DNA from: Variovorax davisae
Lineage (GTDB): Bacteria > Pseudomonadota > Gammaproteobacteria > Burkholderiales > Burkholderiaceae_C
Direction of reading: 5' to 3'
NCBI RefSeq assembly: GCF_030316845.1
Contig: NZ_JASZYS010000001.1
Span: forward strand, 682,001 to 746,000
DNA: 64,000 nucleotides
Of the stretch, positions 1 to 9,237 are shown one piece after another; position 1 is the stretch's first letter, and each line of letters begins with the position of its first letter. Position numbers and translations under genes: made by a program. The notes beneath the pieces are model-generated. The model ran no database searches, was not told the DNA's origin, and was given only the letters and a program-made list of their open reading frames with translations.

Positions 1-1
1 G

Positions 2-31
2 GCGCTGGGTCACGACAAGTTCTTCATGTAG
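2..31 (+). CDS. 3' end of an upstream gene (partial, unidentified)
   Basis: The first bases read as an open frame, ALGHDKFFM followed by a TAG stop at 29-31. The rest of the gene lies left of the window. Nine residues are too few to assign a family. The frame is chosen only because it is open and ends in a stop before the non-coding stretch leading to xseA, so it could be chance. Confidence 0.35.
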   Translation, partial: ALGHDKFFM

Positions 32-49
32 GCCAAGACGCACAGAAAC

Positions 50-58
50 TGTGGATAA
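50..58 (-). promoter_or_regulatory. Perfect DnaA-box sequence
   Basis: Bases 50-58 read TGTGGATAA, the exact reverse complement of the DnaA consensus TTATCCACA. It lies in the gap before xseA. Only one perfect copy is visible, with no AT-rich unwinding region or box array, so it is not an origin by itself. It may be a regulatory DnaA site or chance. Confidence 0.35.
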
Positions 59-260
59 CTTTGTGACTAACACGCAGGGCAACTCGCCCGGAGCCGCACG
101 GGCCGGGCATCTCCTTGGATCGACTGAATTTTGAGCAGCACTTTTCGTAATCAAATCAAGGGCTTGCACGACAACCCGCGCCTGCGGTGCCGTTCCTGCC
201 TCCGACCCAGGCGCGTCGGGGCGCTTGTGGACGAATCGTTAGCCGAAAGTGAGATGGTCC

Positions 261-1538
261 ATGGCGGAACGTGAGCAGCCGCCCTCGTCCGGCGCCAGAG
301 TCTGGGCCGTCGGCGCCTTGTGCCGGGCGATCGCCGACGCGCTCGATGCGCGCTTCAACCCGGTCAGCGTGCGCGGCGAGATCTCGGGCTTTTCGCGCGC
401 GGCCAGCGGCCACTGCTACTTCTCGCTGAAGGACGAATCCGGCCAGTTGCGCTGCGCCATGTTCCGCCGCGCGGCGAGCCTGCTCGATTTCTCGCCGCGC
501 GACGGCGACCAGGTCGAGGTGCGCGGCCGGCTCGCGGTCTACGAGCCGCGCGGCGACCTGCAGCTGGTGGTCGAAAGCCTGCGCCGGGCCGGGCAGGGCG
601 CCCTGTTCGAGCAGTTCATGCAGCGCAAGGCCCGGCTGGAGGCCGAGGGCCTGTTCGATCCGGCCCGCAAGCGGGCGCTGCCGACGCTGCCCCGGGCGAT
701 CGGCCTGGTGACCTCGCTCGGCGCCGCGGCGCTGCACGACGTCGTCACCGCGCTGCGCCGGCGCGTGCCGCACATCCCGGTGGTGCTGGCGCCGGCGGCG
801 GTGCAGGGGCCCGGCGCGCCGGCCGAGCTGGTGCGCTCGCTGCAGGGCCTCTACGCGCTGGAACCGAAGGTCGACGTCATCCTGCTGGTGCGCGGCGGCG
901 GCTCGATCGAGGACTTGTGGGCCTTCAACGACGAGGCCCTGGCCCGCGCCATCGTGCAGAGCCCGGTGCCCGTGGTCAGCGGCGTCGGCCATGAGACCGA
1001 CTTCACGATCGCCGACTTCTGCGCCGACCTGCGCGCACCCACCCCGACCGCCGCCGCCGAACTGGTCGCCGCGCCGCGCGAGCTGTGGCTGGGCGCACTG
1101 GAGCTGATCGAGGAGCGCCTGCGCGACGCCGTCGCGACGCGGGTCGACCTGCTGAGCCAGCGCCTGGACCAGGCCACCGCCCGGCTCGGGCGCCCGTCGG
1201 CGCTGGCGGCCCGCCAGCGCCTGGGTCTGGCGCACCAGGCGCAGCGGCTGCACTATGCGGTGCTGGCGCGGACCGGGCGCTTCGCGCAGGCCCAGCAGGC
1301 CCTGGCGGCGAGGGGGCCGCTCGGATTGCGCGCCACGCTGACGCGCCACCACGAGCGGCTCGATCGCGCGGCGCTGCGCCTGCAACTGCTCGACCCGGCG
1401 CTGGTGCTGCAGCGCGGCTACGCCTGGCTGACCGATGAGGAGGGCCGGGCGGTCATGCACGCGGCCGATCTGGCGCCCGACGACCATGTGACGGCGCGGC
1501 TTGCCGACGGCACGGTGGCCCTGAAAGTGATGCAATAG
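261..1538 (+). CDS. xseA: Exodeoxyribonuclease VII large subunit
   Basis: Large catalytic subunit of exonuclease VII, which with several XseB chains degrades single-stranded DNA from both ends into short oligonucleotides in the cytoplasm. The 425-residue product has an N-terminal OB-fold region (about 10-110, with VRGEISGF and GHCYFSLKD) followed by the Exonuc_VII_L domain. That domain carries the GGGSIEDLW motif near residue 211 and the GHETDFTIADF segment after it. A long Arg/Leu-rich helical region and a QRGYAWL segment near the C terminus are typical. The ATG at 261 is preferred; an in-frame GTG at 249 would add four residues. The gene ends about 95 bases before sodB. xseB is not in this window. 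Confidence 0.95.
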   Translation: MAEREQPPSSGARVWAVGALCRAIADALDARFNPVSVRGEISGFSRAASGHCYFSLKDESGQLRCAMFRRAASLLDFSPRDGDQVEVRGRLAVYEPRGDLQLVVESLRRAGQGALFEQFMQRKARLEAEGLFDPARKRALPTLPRAIGLVTSLGAAALHDVVTALRRRVPHIPVVLAPAAVQGPGAPAELVRSLQGLYALEPKVDVILLVRGGGSIEDLWAFNDEALARAIVQSPVPVVSGVGHETDFTIADFCADLRAPTPTAAAELVAAPRELWLGALELIEERLRDAVATRVDLLSQRLDQATARLGRPSALAARQRLGLAHQAQRLHYAVLARTGRFAQAQQALAARGPLGLRATLTRHHERLDRAALRLQLLDPALVLQRGYAWLTDEEGRAVMHAADLAPDDHVTARLADGTVALKVMQ

Positions 1539-1634
1539 GGCGTGCATCGGGGACATCGCGGCAGCGTCCGACGCCCCTTGCCCGAATCCTTCCTAGAATC
1601 TCCGATCCCTTCAACCAACCCGCGAGAAAAAAAC

Positions 1635-2216
1635 ATGGAACACGTTCTTCCTCCCCTGCCGTATCCGCTCGACGCCCTGGCGCCCGAGTATTCGAAGGAA
1701 ACGATGGAATACCACTACGGCAAGCACCACAACGCTTACGTCGTGAACCTGAACAACCTGCAGAAGGGCACCGAATTCGAGAGCATGACGCTCGAGGAAA
1801 TCGTCAAGAAGTCCAGCGGCGGGATCTACAACAACGCGGCCCAGATCTGGAACCACACTTTCTTCTGGAACTGCATGAAGCCCGCCGGCGGCGGCGAACC
1901 GACCGGTGCGCTCGCCAAGGCGATCGACGCCAAGTGGGGCAGCTACGCGGCGTTCAAGGAAGCCTTCGTGAAGTCGGCCGTGGGCAACTTCGGCTCCGGC
2001 TGGACCTGGCTCGTGAAGAAGGCCGACGGTTCGGTCGACATCGTCAACACCGGTGCCGCCGGCACGCCGCTGACCACCGCCGACAAGGCGCTGCTGACGG
2101 TCGACGTCTGGGAGCACGCCTACTACATCGACTACCGCAACCTGCGCCCCAAGTTCGTCGAGACCTTCCTCGCGAAGCTCGTGAACTGGGACTTCGTGGC
2201 CAAGAACTTCGGCTGA
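1635..2216 (+). CDS. sodB: Superoxide dismutase [Fe]
   Basis: Cytoplasmic iron superoxide dismutase converting superoxide to oxygen and hydrogen peroxide. The 193-residue protein has all four metal ligands at the expected spacing: H27 (in [12 protein letters not shown]), H74 (in WNHTFFWN), and D157 and H161 (in [10 protein letters not shown]). The length equals that of typical SodB. The ATG at 1635 follows an A-rich stretch (GAGAAAAAAAC) that can act as a ribosome site; the open frame extends further upstream but lacks family similarity. A strong hairpin terminator follows the stop. Iron rather than manganese is inferred from overall SodB similarity and was not tested. Confidence 0.97.
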   Translation: MEHVLPPLPYPLDALAPEYSKETMEYHYGKHHNAYVVNLNNLQKGTEFESMTLEEIVKKSSGGIYNNAAQIWNHTFFWNCMKPAGGGEPTGALAKAIDAKWGSYAAFKEAFVKSAVGNFGSGWTWLVKKADGSVDIVNTGAAGTPLTTADKALLTVDVWEHAYYIDYRNLRPKFVETFLAKLVNWDFVAKNFG

Positions 2217-2240
2217 TCCGGTTCTGCGCCGACGCGAGAA

Positions 2241-2266
2241 AAGCCGACCCCTGGGTCGGCTTTTTT
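2241..2266. terminator. Bidirectional rho-independent terminator between sodB and the DUF192 gene
   Basis: The inverted repeat AAGCCGACC-CCTG-GGTCGGCTT is followed by a run of T on the plus strand and, read on the minus strand, by TTTTC. It sits between two convergent genes and can end both transcripts. Confidence 0.85.
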
Positions 2267-2285
2267 CATGGGGCCGGCCGCGGCC

Positions 2286-2738
2286 TCAGCGCCGGCCGGC
2301 GAACAACTCGCCGCCGAGCTTGCTGCCGGCCTTGATGTTCTTGTGCGCGAACCAGCCCTGGTTCATCTCCAGAACGAAGCGCACCGGCTCTTTCGAGCAG
2401 TGCGAATCCTCGGTCATCGGCTGCATGTCGACCAGGTTCACGATGCGGCCGTCGTCGGCGACGAAGGCGGCCGTCAGGGGCAGCAGCGTGTTTCTCATCC
2501 AGAAGCACTGCGTGGCGGGCTGTTCGAAGACGAACACCATGCCCTCGGTCGGCGGCATTTCCTTGCGGAACATCAGGCCGATCTCGCGTTCCCGGGGCGA
2601 CTGCGCCACCTGGGCGTCGATCTGGTACATGCCGGCCGATATGCGCGTGCGCGGCAATTGGCTTTGGGGCTGCTGGGCATGGGAAATAGCCGTCAATGAA
2701 ACAGACAGCGCGAGAAGACTGAAAAAACGCAAGAACAT
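2286..2738 (-). CDS. Exported DUF192 family protein
   Basis: A 150-residue secreted protein of the DUF192 family, whose biochemical role is unknown. A signal peptide covers roughly residues 1-22 (FLRFFSLLALSVSLTAISHA), so the product is probably periplasmic. The family core is clear: ERGLMFR-like REREIGLMFRKEM, the FWMRNTLLPL segment and an N-terminal beta-rich region. The start is uncertain. The ATG at 2738 gives an ordinary signal peptide but has only a weak ribosome site. An in-frame TTG at 2807 lies five bases after a perfect AGGAGGT (2813-2819) and would add 23 Arg-rich residues. It is convergent with sodB and shares its terminator. Confidence 0.85.
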   Translation of the reverse strand: MFLRFFSLLALSVSLTAISHAQQPQSQLPRTRISAGMYQIDAQVAQSPREREIGLMFRKEMPPTEGMVFVFEQPATQCFWMRNTLLPLTAAFVADDGRIVNLVDMQPMTEDSHCSKEPVRFVLEMNQGWFAHKNIKAGSKLGGELFAGRR

Positions 2739-2870
2739 GGTCGACTTTCGGGGACGGCAACGCAAACAAGAATGCCCGCGGAGGCGGGCATGATCGATTG
2801 GACGCAAAGCTTACCTCCTATTGGCCAGCATTGCCTGACCGATAAGGACAGGGTCGCTTCCTCGGGACGA

Positions 2871-2898
2871 AAAAAAGCGCTCCGGGGGAGCGCTTTTT
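2871..2898. terminator. Rho-independent terminator of the small secreted protein gene
   Basis: A 12-bp stem, AAAAAGCGCTCC-GGG-GGAGCGCTTTTT, with A and T runs on the two sides, so it can work in both directions. It lies just downstream of the minus-strand gene ending at 2921 and insulates it from the DUF192 gene. Confidence 0.85.
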
Positions 2899-2920
2899 CT
2901 CAATAGCCGGACGAATCCGA

Positions 2921-3247
2921 TTACTGCGGCGTGCCGCCTTGCGGGTTCAGCTTGCGAACGCTGCCGTCCTTGTTGCGGCGACGGTCGCTGCGGGTTTCGG
3001 CGCGAGCCTGGCCAGCGGTTGCTGCCTTGCTCGGGGCCAGGCCGCCGCTGCCTTCAGCGGTCTTGGGGGTATCGCCACCTTGAGGACGCACTTCGCCTTG
3101 CGGCTTCGCGGCACGGCGCTCGACGGCGCGCTGCTGCGGCTTGGAGTTCGTGATCGGCTGTTGTTCCGACGAGGTGCCGGCCGGATTTTGCGCATAGGCA
3201 CCAGCTGCGAACAGGCCGGCCATCATGACTGCGAGAACTTTGCTCAT
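2921..3247 (-). CDS. Small secreted low-complexity hypothetical protein
   Basis: A 108-residue protein with a clear signal peptide (MSKVLAVMMAGLFAAGAYAQ, predicted cut after AYA). The mature part is rich in Gln, Arg, Lys, Pro and Gly and has no recognisable fold; it is basic and probably disordered. I do not recognise a functional family. The start is set by the signal peptide and by AGGAATCC just upstream of the ATG. An open frame extends about 30 residues further upstream but adds nothing plausible. It has its own terminator and is divergent from icd, so it is a single-gene unit, probably periplasmic. Confidence 0.75.
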   Translation of the reverse strand: MSKVLAVMMAGLFAAGAYAQNPAGTSSEQQPITNSKPQQRAVERRAAKPQGEVRPQGGDTPKTAEGSGGLAPSKAATAGQARAETRSDRRRNKDGSVRKLNPQGGTPQ

Positions 3248-3363
3248 TACGGATTCCTCAATGGAAATGGTTTGAAAACGCCTCCCGGCCAGCAGAAGGT
3301 CTGCCAACAACGGAGCCGGGCCGGCGGTGGTTGACACATCCTTCGGGCTCCTCCGGTTGCGTC

Positions 3364-3394
3364 TAAAATTCTAAGGGTATTCAGGCGATTGCAA
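3364..3394. promoter_or_regulatory. Candidate divergent promoter between the small secreted protein gene and icd
   Basis: The only AT-rich part of the gap holds TAAAAT (3364-3369) on the plus strand. On the minus strand it holds TTGCAA (3389-3394), a 15-base spacer and TAGAAT (3368-3373). Spacing is suboptimal and no good plus-strand -35 was found, so this is tentative. Confidence 0.25.
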
Positions 3395-3438
3395 ACTCAT
3401 TGTCTTCCCGTCCTTCCACACCCGGAGTCCTCGTCCCC

Positions 3439-4698
3439 ATGTCCAGGTACCAGCACATCAAAGTCCCGACCGAGGGCCAGAAGGTCACGGTCAACGCCGA
3501 CAACTCGCTCCAGGTGCCGGACCAGCCGATCATTCCCTTCATCGAGGGCGACGGCACCGGACTGGACATCACGCCGGTCATGTTGAAGGTGGTCGATGCG
3601 GCGGTCGCCAAGGCCTACGGCGGCAAGCGCAAGATCCAGTGGATGGAGGTCTACGCCGGCGAAAAAGCGACCCGGATCTACGGCCCCGACGTCTGGCTCC
3701 CCGAGGAAACCCTGCACGCCGTTCGCGACTACGTGGTCTCGATCAAGGGCCCGCTGACGACCCCGGTGGGCGGCGGCATCCGCTCGCTCAACGTGGCGCT
3801 GCGCCAGGAGCTGGATCTGTACGTTTGCCTGCGGCCGATCCAGTATTTCGAGGGCGTTCCCAGCCCCGTGAAGGAGCCCCAGAAGACCCACATGGTGATC
3901 TTCCGGGAGAACTCCGAGGACATCTATGCCGGCATCGAATTCGAGGCCGAGAGCGACAAGGCCAAGCGGCTGATCAAGTTCCTGCAGGAGGAGTTCGGGG
4001 TCAAGAAGATCCGCTTCCCGGACACTTCCGGGATCGGCATCAAGCCGGTGTCTCGCGAAGGCACGGAGCGGCTGGTCCGCAAGGCGATCCAGTACGCGAT
4101 CGACAACGACAAGCCGAGCGTCACGATCGTCCACAAGGGCAACATCATGAAGTTCACCGAGGGCAGTTTCCGCGACTGGGCCTACGGTCTGGCGGCCAAG
4201 GAATTCGGCGCCGAACTGATCGACGGCGGTCCCTGGATGCGCTTCAAGAGCCCGAAATCGGGCAAAGAAATAACCGTGAAAGATTCGATCGCTGATGCTT
4301 TCCTGCAACAGATTTTGCTGCGGCCGGCCGAATACAGCGTGATCGCGACCCTGAACCTGAACGGCGACTACATTTCCGACGCCCTGGCGGCGCAGGTCGG
4401 CGGCATCGGGATCGCCCCCGGCGCCAACCTCAGCGACACGGTCGCGATGTTCGAGGCCACCCACGGCACCGCCCCGAAATACGCCGGCAAGGACTACGTG
4501 AACCCGGGCTCCGAGATCCTCTCGGCCGAAATGATGCTGCGCCACATGGGCTGGACCGAGGCGGCCGACCTGGTCATCAGTTCGATGGAAAAGTCGATCG
4601 CCAGCAAGAAGGTCACCTACGACTTCGCCCGCCTCATGGAGGGCGCCACCCAGGTCAGCTGCTCGGGCTTCGGGCAGGTGATGATCGACAACATGTAA
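3439..4698 (+). CDS. icd: Isocitrate dehydrogenase (NADP+)
   Basis: TCA-cycle enzyme converting isocitrate to 2-oxoglutarate and CO2 with NADP+. The 419-residue product matches the E. coli Icd type in length. The [10 protein letters not shown] entry near residue 30 and the isocitrate-binding loop with its regulatory Ser are present ([17 protein letters not shown], about 105-121). So are the catalytic Tyr/Lys regions ([25 protein letters not shown]) and the C-terminal [13 protein letters not shown] cofactor segment. The ATG at 3439 begins [10 protein letters not shown], the usual family start. A weak GGAG lies 12 bases upstream. A terminator hairpin follows directly. AceK-type control by phosphorylation of the loop Ser is known in enterics and is only possible here. 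Confidence 0.96.
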   Translation: MSRYQHIKVPTEGQKVTVNADNSLQVPDQPIIPFIEGDGTGLDITPVMLKVVDAAVAKAYGGKRKIQWMEVYAGEKATRIYGPDVWLPEETLHAVRDYVVSIKGPLTTPVGGGIRSLNVALRQELDLYVCLRPIQYFEGVPSPVKEPQKTHMVIFRENSEDIYAGIEFEAESDKAKRLIKFLQEEFGVKKIRFPDTSGIGIKPVSREGTERLVRKAIQYAIDNDKPSVTIVHKGNIMKFTEGSFRDWAYGLAAKEFGAELIDGGPWMRFKSPKSGKEITVKDSIADAFLQQILLRPAEYSVIATLNLNGDYISDALAAQVGGIGIAPGANLSDTVAMFEATHGTAPKYAGKDYVNPGSEILSAEMMLRHMGWTEAADLVISSMEKSIASKKVTYDFARLMEGATQVSCSGFGQVMIDNM

Positions 4699-4735
4699 AG
4701 ATGGCGGCGGCGTCCGGACCGACGCCCGCCCACGC

Positions 4736-4767
4736 AGCCCCGGGACCCCAGGTGCCGGGGCTTTTTT
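4736..4767 (+). terminator. Rho-independent terminator of icd
   Basis: Stem AGCCCCGG (4736-4743) pairs with CCGGGGCT (4755-4762), followed by a T run. It lies about 40 bases after the icd stop codon. Confidence 0.85.
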
Positions 4768-4937
4768 CATGGGCCGGAAAAACCCCAGGAGCAGCAGCCT
4801 CCGCACCTTCGGGGCATGCTGCTTGCATGGGCGTGAGCCTGCTGATCCGGCCGCATTCGCCTTGAATGTCACAAAGCCGCCACCAGTTGTGCCACATCGT
4901 CGAGTGCAACCCGCGGCGGCTCTATAAAATGAATTTC

Positions 4938-5297
4938 ATGGCTACCAGAATCCCTTCGACCCCCAAGACGCCGCCGGCTGCCAAGCCGAGGCGGGACGAT
5001 GGCGACGCGGTCGTGCTCGAGCGGCGACCGCAAAAGACCGCGCCGCCCCAGATGTTCCAGGTCGTGATGCTGAACGACGACTACACGCCGATGGAATTCG
5101 TGATCGTCGTGATCCAGGAGTTCTTCAGCAAGGACCGCGAAACCGCGACCCAGATCATGCTCAAGATCCATCTCGATGGCCGGGGCGTCTGCGGCGTTTA
5201 CTCCCGCGACATGGCGGCCACCAAGGTCAATCAGGTGATGGAAGCGGCCCACCAGGCCGGGCATCCGTTGCAGTGCGTGAGCGAACCGGTCGAATGA
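4938..5297 (+). CDS. clpS: ATP-dependent Clp protease adaptor ClpS
   Basis: Cytoplasmic adaptor that binds N-degron substrates (bulky N-terminal residues) and hands them to ClpAP. The 119-residue product has a disordered N terminus with a Pro/Lys-rich stretch, then the ClpS core. The core contains the substrate-pocket motif [11 protein letters not shown] and the [17 protein letters not shown] segment. The ATG at 4938 (MATRIP) is preferred; an in-frame ATG nine bases earlier is also possible. TATAAA at 4923-4928 is so close to the start that it would give a nearly leaderless transcript if it were a -10 box. clpA follows 67 bases downstream, the usual arrangement. Confidence 0.95.
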   Translation: MATRIPSTPKTPPAAKPRRDDGDAVVLERRPQKTAPPQMFQVVMLNDDYTPMEFVIVVIQEFFSKDRETATQIMLKIHLDGRGVCGVYSRDMAATKVNQVMEAAHQAGHPLQCVSEPVE

Positions 5298-5364
5298 ACC
5301 TGTTGAATTGCGCGCGCTCCAACCCATCTGAGAAATTATTTACAGCAAGGCAAAAGGAAATCAC

Positions 5365-7686
5365 ATGATTGCCCAGGAACTGGAAGTCAGCCTGCACATG
5401 GCTTTTGTAGAAGCCAGGCAGCAGCGCCACGAGTTCATCACGGTGGAGCACCTGCTGCTCGCTTTGCTGGACAACCCGAGCGCCGCAGAGGTTCTGCGCG
5501 CCTGCTCGGCCAACGTCGACGACCTGCGGGCGTCGCTCACCAACTTCATCAAGGACAACACGCCCCAGGTGGCGGGTACCGACGATGTCGACACCCAGCC
5601 GACGCTGGGTTTCCAGCGCGTCATCCAGCGCGCCATCATGCATGTGCAGTCCACCGGCAACGGCAAGAAGGAAGTCACCGGCGCCAACGTGCTGGTCGCG
5701 ATCTTCGGCGAGAAGGATTCGCATGCCGTGTACTACCTGCACCAGCAGGGCGTGACGCGCCTCGACGTCGTGAACTTCATCGCCCACGGCATCAAGAAGA
5801 GCGATCCGCCTGAAGCCGCCAAGGGCAGCAGCGACGCCTCCTCGGGCGAAAGCGAAGAGGGCGGCGGCGAGAAGAACGAGAAGTCGTCTCCGCTCGAGCA
5901 GTTCACGCAGAACCTGAACCAGCTGGCCAAGGACGGCAAGATCGATCCGCTGATCGGCCGCGAGTACGAGGTCGAGCGCGTGATCCAGATCCTGTGCCGC
6001 CGGCGCAAGAACAACCCGCTGCTGGTCGGCGAGGCCGGCGTCGGCAAGACCGCGATCGCCGAGGGCCTGGCCTGGCGCATCACCCAGAACGACGTGCCGG
6101 AGATCCTGGCCGAGTCGAACGTGTACTCGCTCGACATGGGCGCGCTGCTGGCCGGCACCAAGTACCGCGGCGACTTCGAGCAGCGCCTGAAGGGCGTGCT
6201 CAAGTCGCTCAAGGACAAGCCGAACGCGATCCTGTTCATCGACGAGATCCACACGCTGATCGGCGCCGGCGCGGCCTCGGGCGGCACGCTCGACGCGTCC
6301 AACCTGCTCAAGCCGGCGCTCTCCAGCGGCCAGCTCAAGTGCATCGGCGCGACCACCTTCACCGAATACCGCGGCATCTTCGAGAAGGATGCGGCCCTGT
6401 CGCGGCGCTTCCAGAAGGTCGACGTGGTCGAGCCGACGGTGCAGGAAACGGTCGACATCCTCAAGGGCCTGAAGTCGCGCTTCGAGGAACACCATGGCGT
6501 GAAGTACGGCGTGGCCGCACTGCAGGCCGCGGCCGAGCTGAGCGCCAAGTACATCAACGACCGTCACCTGCCCGACAAGGCGATCGACGTCATCGATGAA
6601 GCCGGTGCTGCCCAGCGCATCCTGCCCGCCAACAAGCGCAAGAAGACCATCAGCAAGACCGAGGTCGAGGAAATCGTCGCCAAGATCGCGCGCATTCCCC
6701 CGGCCAACGTCTCGAACGACGACCGCGGCAAGCTGCAGACCATCGAGCGCGACCTGAAGAGCGTGGTGTTCGGCCAGGACAAGGCGCTCGAAGTGCTGGC
6801 CTCCGCGGTCAAGATGGCGCGTTCGGGCCTGGGCCGGGAAGACAAGCCGATCGGCTCCTTCCTGTTCAGCGGCCCCACGGGCGTCGGCAAGACCGAGGCG
6901 GCCAAGCAGCTGGCCTACATCATGGGCATCGAGCTGATCCGCTTCGACATGTCGGAGTACATGGAGCGCCATGCAGTGAGCCGGCTGATCGGCGCGCCTC
7001 CGGGCTATGTCGGGTTCGACCAGGGCGGCCTGCTGACCGAAGCCATCACGAAGAAGCCGCACGCGGTGCTGCTGCTCGACGAGATCGAGAAGGCGCACCC
7101 GGACATCTTCAACGTGCTGCTGCAGGTCATGGACCACGGCACCCTGACGGACAACAACGGACGCAAGGCCGACTTCCGCAACGTGATCATCGTGATGACC
7201 ACCAACGCGGGTGCCGAGACCATGAACAAGGCGACCATCGGCTTCACCAACCCGCGCCAGGCGGGCGACGAGATGGCCGACATCAAGCGCCTGTTCACGC
7301 CGGAGTTCCGCAACCGCCTCGATGCGACCGTGAGCTTCAAGGCGCTCGACGAGCAGATCATCCTGCGCGTGGTGGACAAGTTCCTGCTGCAGCTGGAGAC
7401 GCAGCTGGCCGAGAAGAAGGTCGACGTGACCTTCACCGACGCCCTGCGCAAGCACCTGGCGAAGAAGGGCTTCGATCCGCTGATGGGCGCGCGGCCGATG
7501 CAGCGCCTGATCCAGGACACGATCCGTCGCGCCCTGGCCGACGAACTGCTCTTCGGTCGCCTGCAGGAAGGCGGTCGCCTGACCGTCGACCTCGACGACA
7601 AGGAAGAAGTGCAGCTCGACATCCAGCCGCTGCCGAAGAAGGAAGGCCGGGCCAAGCCCGAGGCCGAAGAAGCGGCGACGGGTTGA
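5365..7686 (+). CDS. clpA: ATP-dependent Clp protease ATP-binding subunit ClpA
   Basis: Hexameric AAA+ unfoldase that feeds substrates, including those delivered by ClpS, to the ClpP peptidase. The 773-residue protein has the double Clp N-domain (about 1-145) and an acidic Ser/Gly/Glu-rich linker (about 150-172). AAA domain 1 has Walker A GEAGVGKT near residue 222 and Walker B LFIDEIH. AAA domain 2 has Walker A GPTGVGKT near residue 503 and Walker [11 protein letters not shown]. An IGF tripeptide near residue 626 sits where ClpP-docking loops lie, so a ClpP partner is expected. AAAGGAAA precedes the ATG. A terminator follows. The C terminus is slightly extended and rich in Lys, Glu and Ala. 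Confidence 0.97.
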   Translation: MIAQELEVSLHMAFVEARQQRHEFITVEHLLLALLDNPSAAEVLRACSANVDDLRASLTNFIKDNTPQVAGTDDVDTQPTLGFQRVIQRAIMHVQSTGNGKKEVTGANVLVAIFGEKDSHAVYYLHQQGVTRLDVVNFIAHGIKKSDPPEAAKGSSDASSGESEEGGGEKNEKSSPLEQFTQNLNQLAKDGKIDPLIGREYEVERVIQILCRRRKNNPLLVGEAGVGKTAIAEGLAWRITQNDVPEILAESNVYSLDMGALLAGTKYRGDFEQRLKGVLKSLKDKPNAILFIDEIHTLIGAGAASGGTLDASNLLKPALSSGQLKCIGATTFTEYRGIFEKDAALSRRFQKVDVVEPTVQETVDILKGLKSRFEEHHGVKYGVAALQAAAELSAKYINDRHLPDKAIDVIDEAGAAQRILPANKRKKTISKTEVEEIVAKIARIPPANVSNDDRGKLQTIERDLKSVVFGQDKALEVLASAVKMARSGLGREDKPIGSFLFSGPTGVGKTEAAKQLAYIMGIELIRFDMSEYMERHAVSRLIGAPPGYVGFDQGGLLTEAITKKPHAVLLLDEIEKAHPDIFNVLLQVMDHGTLTDNNGRKADFRNVIIVMTTNAGAETMNKATIGFTNPRQAGDEMADIKRLFTPEFRNRLDATVSFKALDEQIILRVVDKFLLQLETQLAEKKVDVTFTDALRKHLAKKGFDPLMGARPMQRLIQDTIRRALADELLFGRLQEGGRLTVDLDDKEEVQLDIQPLPKKEGRAKPEAEEAATG

Positions 7687-7723
7687 GCGCCTTCCGCCCC
7701 CTGCGGCGGAAGCATCCGATCGG

Positions 7724-7753
7724 AAGGCCGGTAGCATTGCTGCCGGCCTTTTT
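7724..7753 (+). terminator. Rho-independent terminator of clpS-clpA
   Basis: Stem AAGGCCGG (7724-7731) pairs with CCGGCCTT (7743-7750), with T residues after it. It lies about 40 bases after the clpA stop. Confidence 0.8.
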
Positions 7754-7777
7754 CGTTTCACCTCGAGATTTCTCAAC

Positions 7778-9235
7778 TTGATCGTCCCCGAGCTCAGCCA
7801 GGAATGGAAGACCGGCCTCTCCCTGGCATGGAGCGGCTACATCGCAGTGCTTTCGGTCTGGATCGTGATGCAGAAGCGTGCACCGGTCTCGACCATGAGC
7901 TGGATCCTCTCGCTGGCGCTGCTGCCTTTCGCGGGCTTTCTCATCTATTACTTCCTGGGCCCGCAGCGGCTCAAGAAGCAGCGCCTCAAGCGGCTTCGCA
8001 GCCGGGCCAGCGTGCTGGCACCCGCCGACGTGGTGATGCTGCGCGAGGCGAGGGCGCACGCGCCGCCAGCCTTGCGCCAGATGGCCGCGCTCGGGATGGC
8101 GGCTTGCGGGCTGCCGGTGTCGAGCGCCACCTCGGCCCGGCTGCTGTCGGGCGGCGCGACCACCTTCGATGCGATCTTCGACGCCATCCGCGCGGCCCGA
8201 GACCACGTCCATCTCGAGTACTACATCTTCGAGCCCGACCGGATCGGCACGGCCCTGCGCGACCTGCTCATCGAGCGCGCCCGGGCCGGCGTCAGGGTGC
8301 GGCTGCTGCTCGATGCGCTCGGCTCCCAGCGGGTCGGGCGCAAGTTCATGGCGCCGATGCAGGCGGCCGGTGTCCATGTCGCGCTGTTCCACGAGACCCG
8401 CATCGGCCGGCGGCTGCGGCCGGTGACCAACTACCGGACCCACCGCAAGATCGTGGTCTGCGACGGCCGGGTGGGCTTCACGGGCGGCGTCAACATCACC
8501 GACGCCGAGGACGCCCGGACCCGGGCCGATGCGTACCACGACGTCCACCTGCGCATCGAGGGCAGCGCAGTGCGCTGGCTGCAGACCACCTTTCTCGAAG
8601 ACTGGACCTACGCGACCGGCGAGGACCCGCGCCAGATCGACAACGCGCTGCCGCTGCTGCTGCCGGACCTGCCGCTGGGCGAGGCGGCCGGCGAAATCCC
8701 GGTGCAGATCGTCACCAGCGGGCCCGACAGCCCGCTCGAGGCGATCCACCGCATGCATCTCGCGGCGATCCATTCCTCGGAGCGGCGCGCCTGGCTCACC
8801 ACGCCTTACTTCGTGCCCGGCGAGCCGGCCCTGATGGCGCTGACCAGCGCCGCGCTGCGCGGCGTCGACGTCCGGCTGCTGGTGCCGCGGCGCAGCGATT
8901 CGCTGGTCGTGAGCGCGGCGGCCCGCTCCTACTACGACGAGCTGATCGCCGCCGGCGTCAAGGTCTGGGAGTACAAGGCGCGCATGCTGCACTCCAAGAC
9001 GCTGGTGGTGGACGACCACTGCGCGATGATCGGCACGGCCAATTTCGACAATCGCAGCTTCAGGCTCAATTTCGAAGTGATGGCCGTGATCTACGGGACG
9101 ACGCTGGCCGAGCCCCTGGTGGCGCAGTTCGAGACCGACCTCCGAAGCGCGTCGCCGATCCGGGCCAACCGGCGCCAGAAGTTCCTGCGCCGCCTGGCCG
9201 ACGCCACCGCCCGCCTGTTTTCTCCTTTGCTTTGA
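7778..9235 (+). CDS. Cardiolipin synthase-like phospholipase D family protein
   Basis: Membrane enzyme expected to transfer a phosphatidyl group between phosphatidylglycerol molecules to make cardiolipin. The 485-residue product has two N-terminal transmembrane helices (about 15-32 and 41-58) and a basic stretch. Two HKD motifs follow: HRKIVVCD near residue 222 and HSKTLVVD near residue 405, both with the trailing Gly/Asn segments (GGVNI; GTANFDNRS). This is the ClsA layout. The start is a TTG at 7778, because no in-frame ATG or GTG occurs before the first membrane helix. sbcB begins two bases after the stop, so the two are probably co-transcribed. Confidence 0.9.
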   Translation: MIVPELSQEWKTGLSLAWSGYIAVLSVWIVMQKRAPVSTMSWILSLALLPFAGFLIYYFLGPQRLKKQRLKRLRSRASVLAPADVVMLREARAHAPPALRQMAALGMAACGLPVSSATSARLLSGGATTFDAIFDAIRAARDHVHLEYYIFEPDRIGTALRDLLIERARAGVRVRLLLDALGSQRVGRKFMAPMQAAGVHVALFHETRIGRRLRPVTNYRTHRKIVVCDGRVGFTGGVNITDAEDARTRADAYHDVHLRIEGSAVRWLQTTFLEDWTYATGEDPRQIDNALPLLLPDLPLGEAAGEIPVQIVTSGPDSPLEAIHRMHLAAIHSSERRAWLTTPYFVPGEPALMALTSAALRGVDVRLLVPRRSDSLVVSAAARSYYDELIAAGVKVWEYKARMLHSKTLVVDDHCAMIGTANFDNRSFRLNFEVMAVIYGTTLAEPLVAQFETDLRSASPIRANRRQKFLRRLADATARLFSPLL

Positions 9236-9237
9236 AC

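Noticed and set aside
4923..4928. TATAAA just before clpS as a promoter
   Set aside because: It would leave almost no untranslated leader, and no -35 fits at 16-18 bases. Mentioned only under clpS.
7804..9237. Apparent long N-terminal extension of sbcB running through the cardiolipin-synthase-like gene
   Set aside because: The upstream part is an Arg/Ala/Pro-rich shifted frame without any domain; the nuclease begins normally at 9238 with its catalytic DYETFG near the N terminus.
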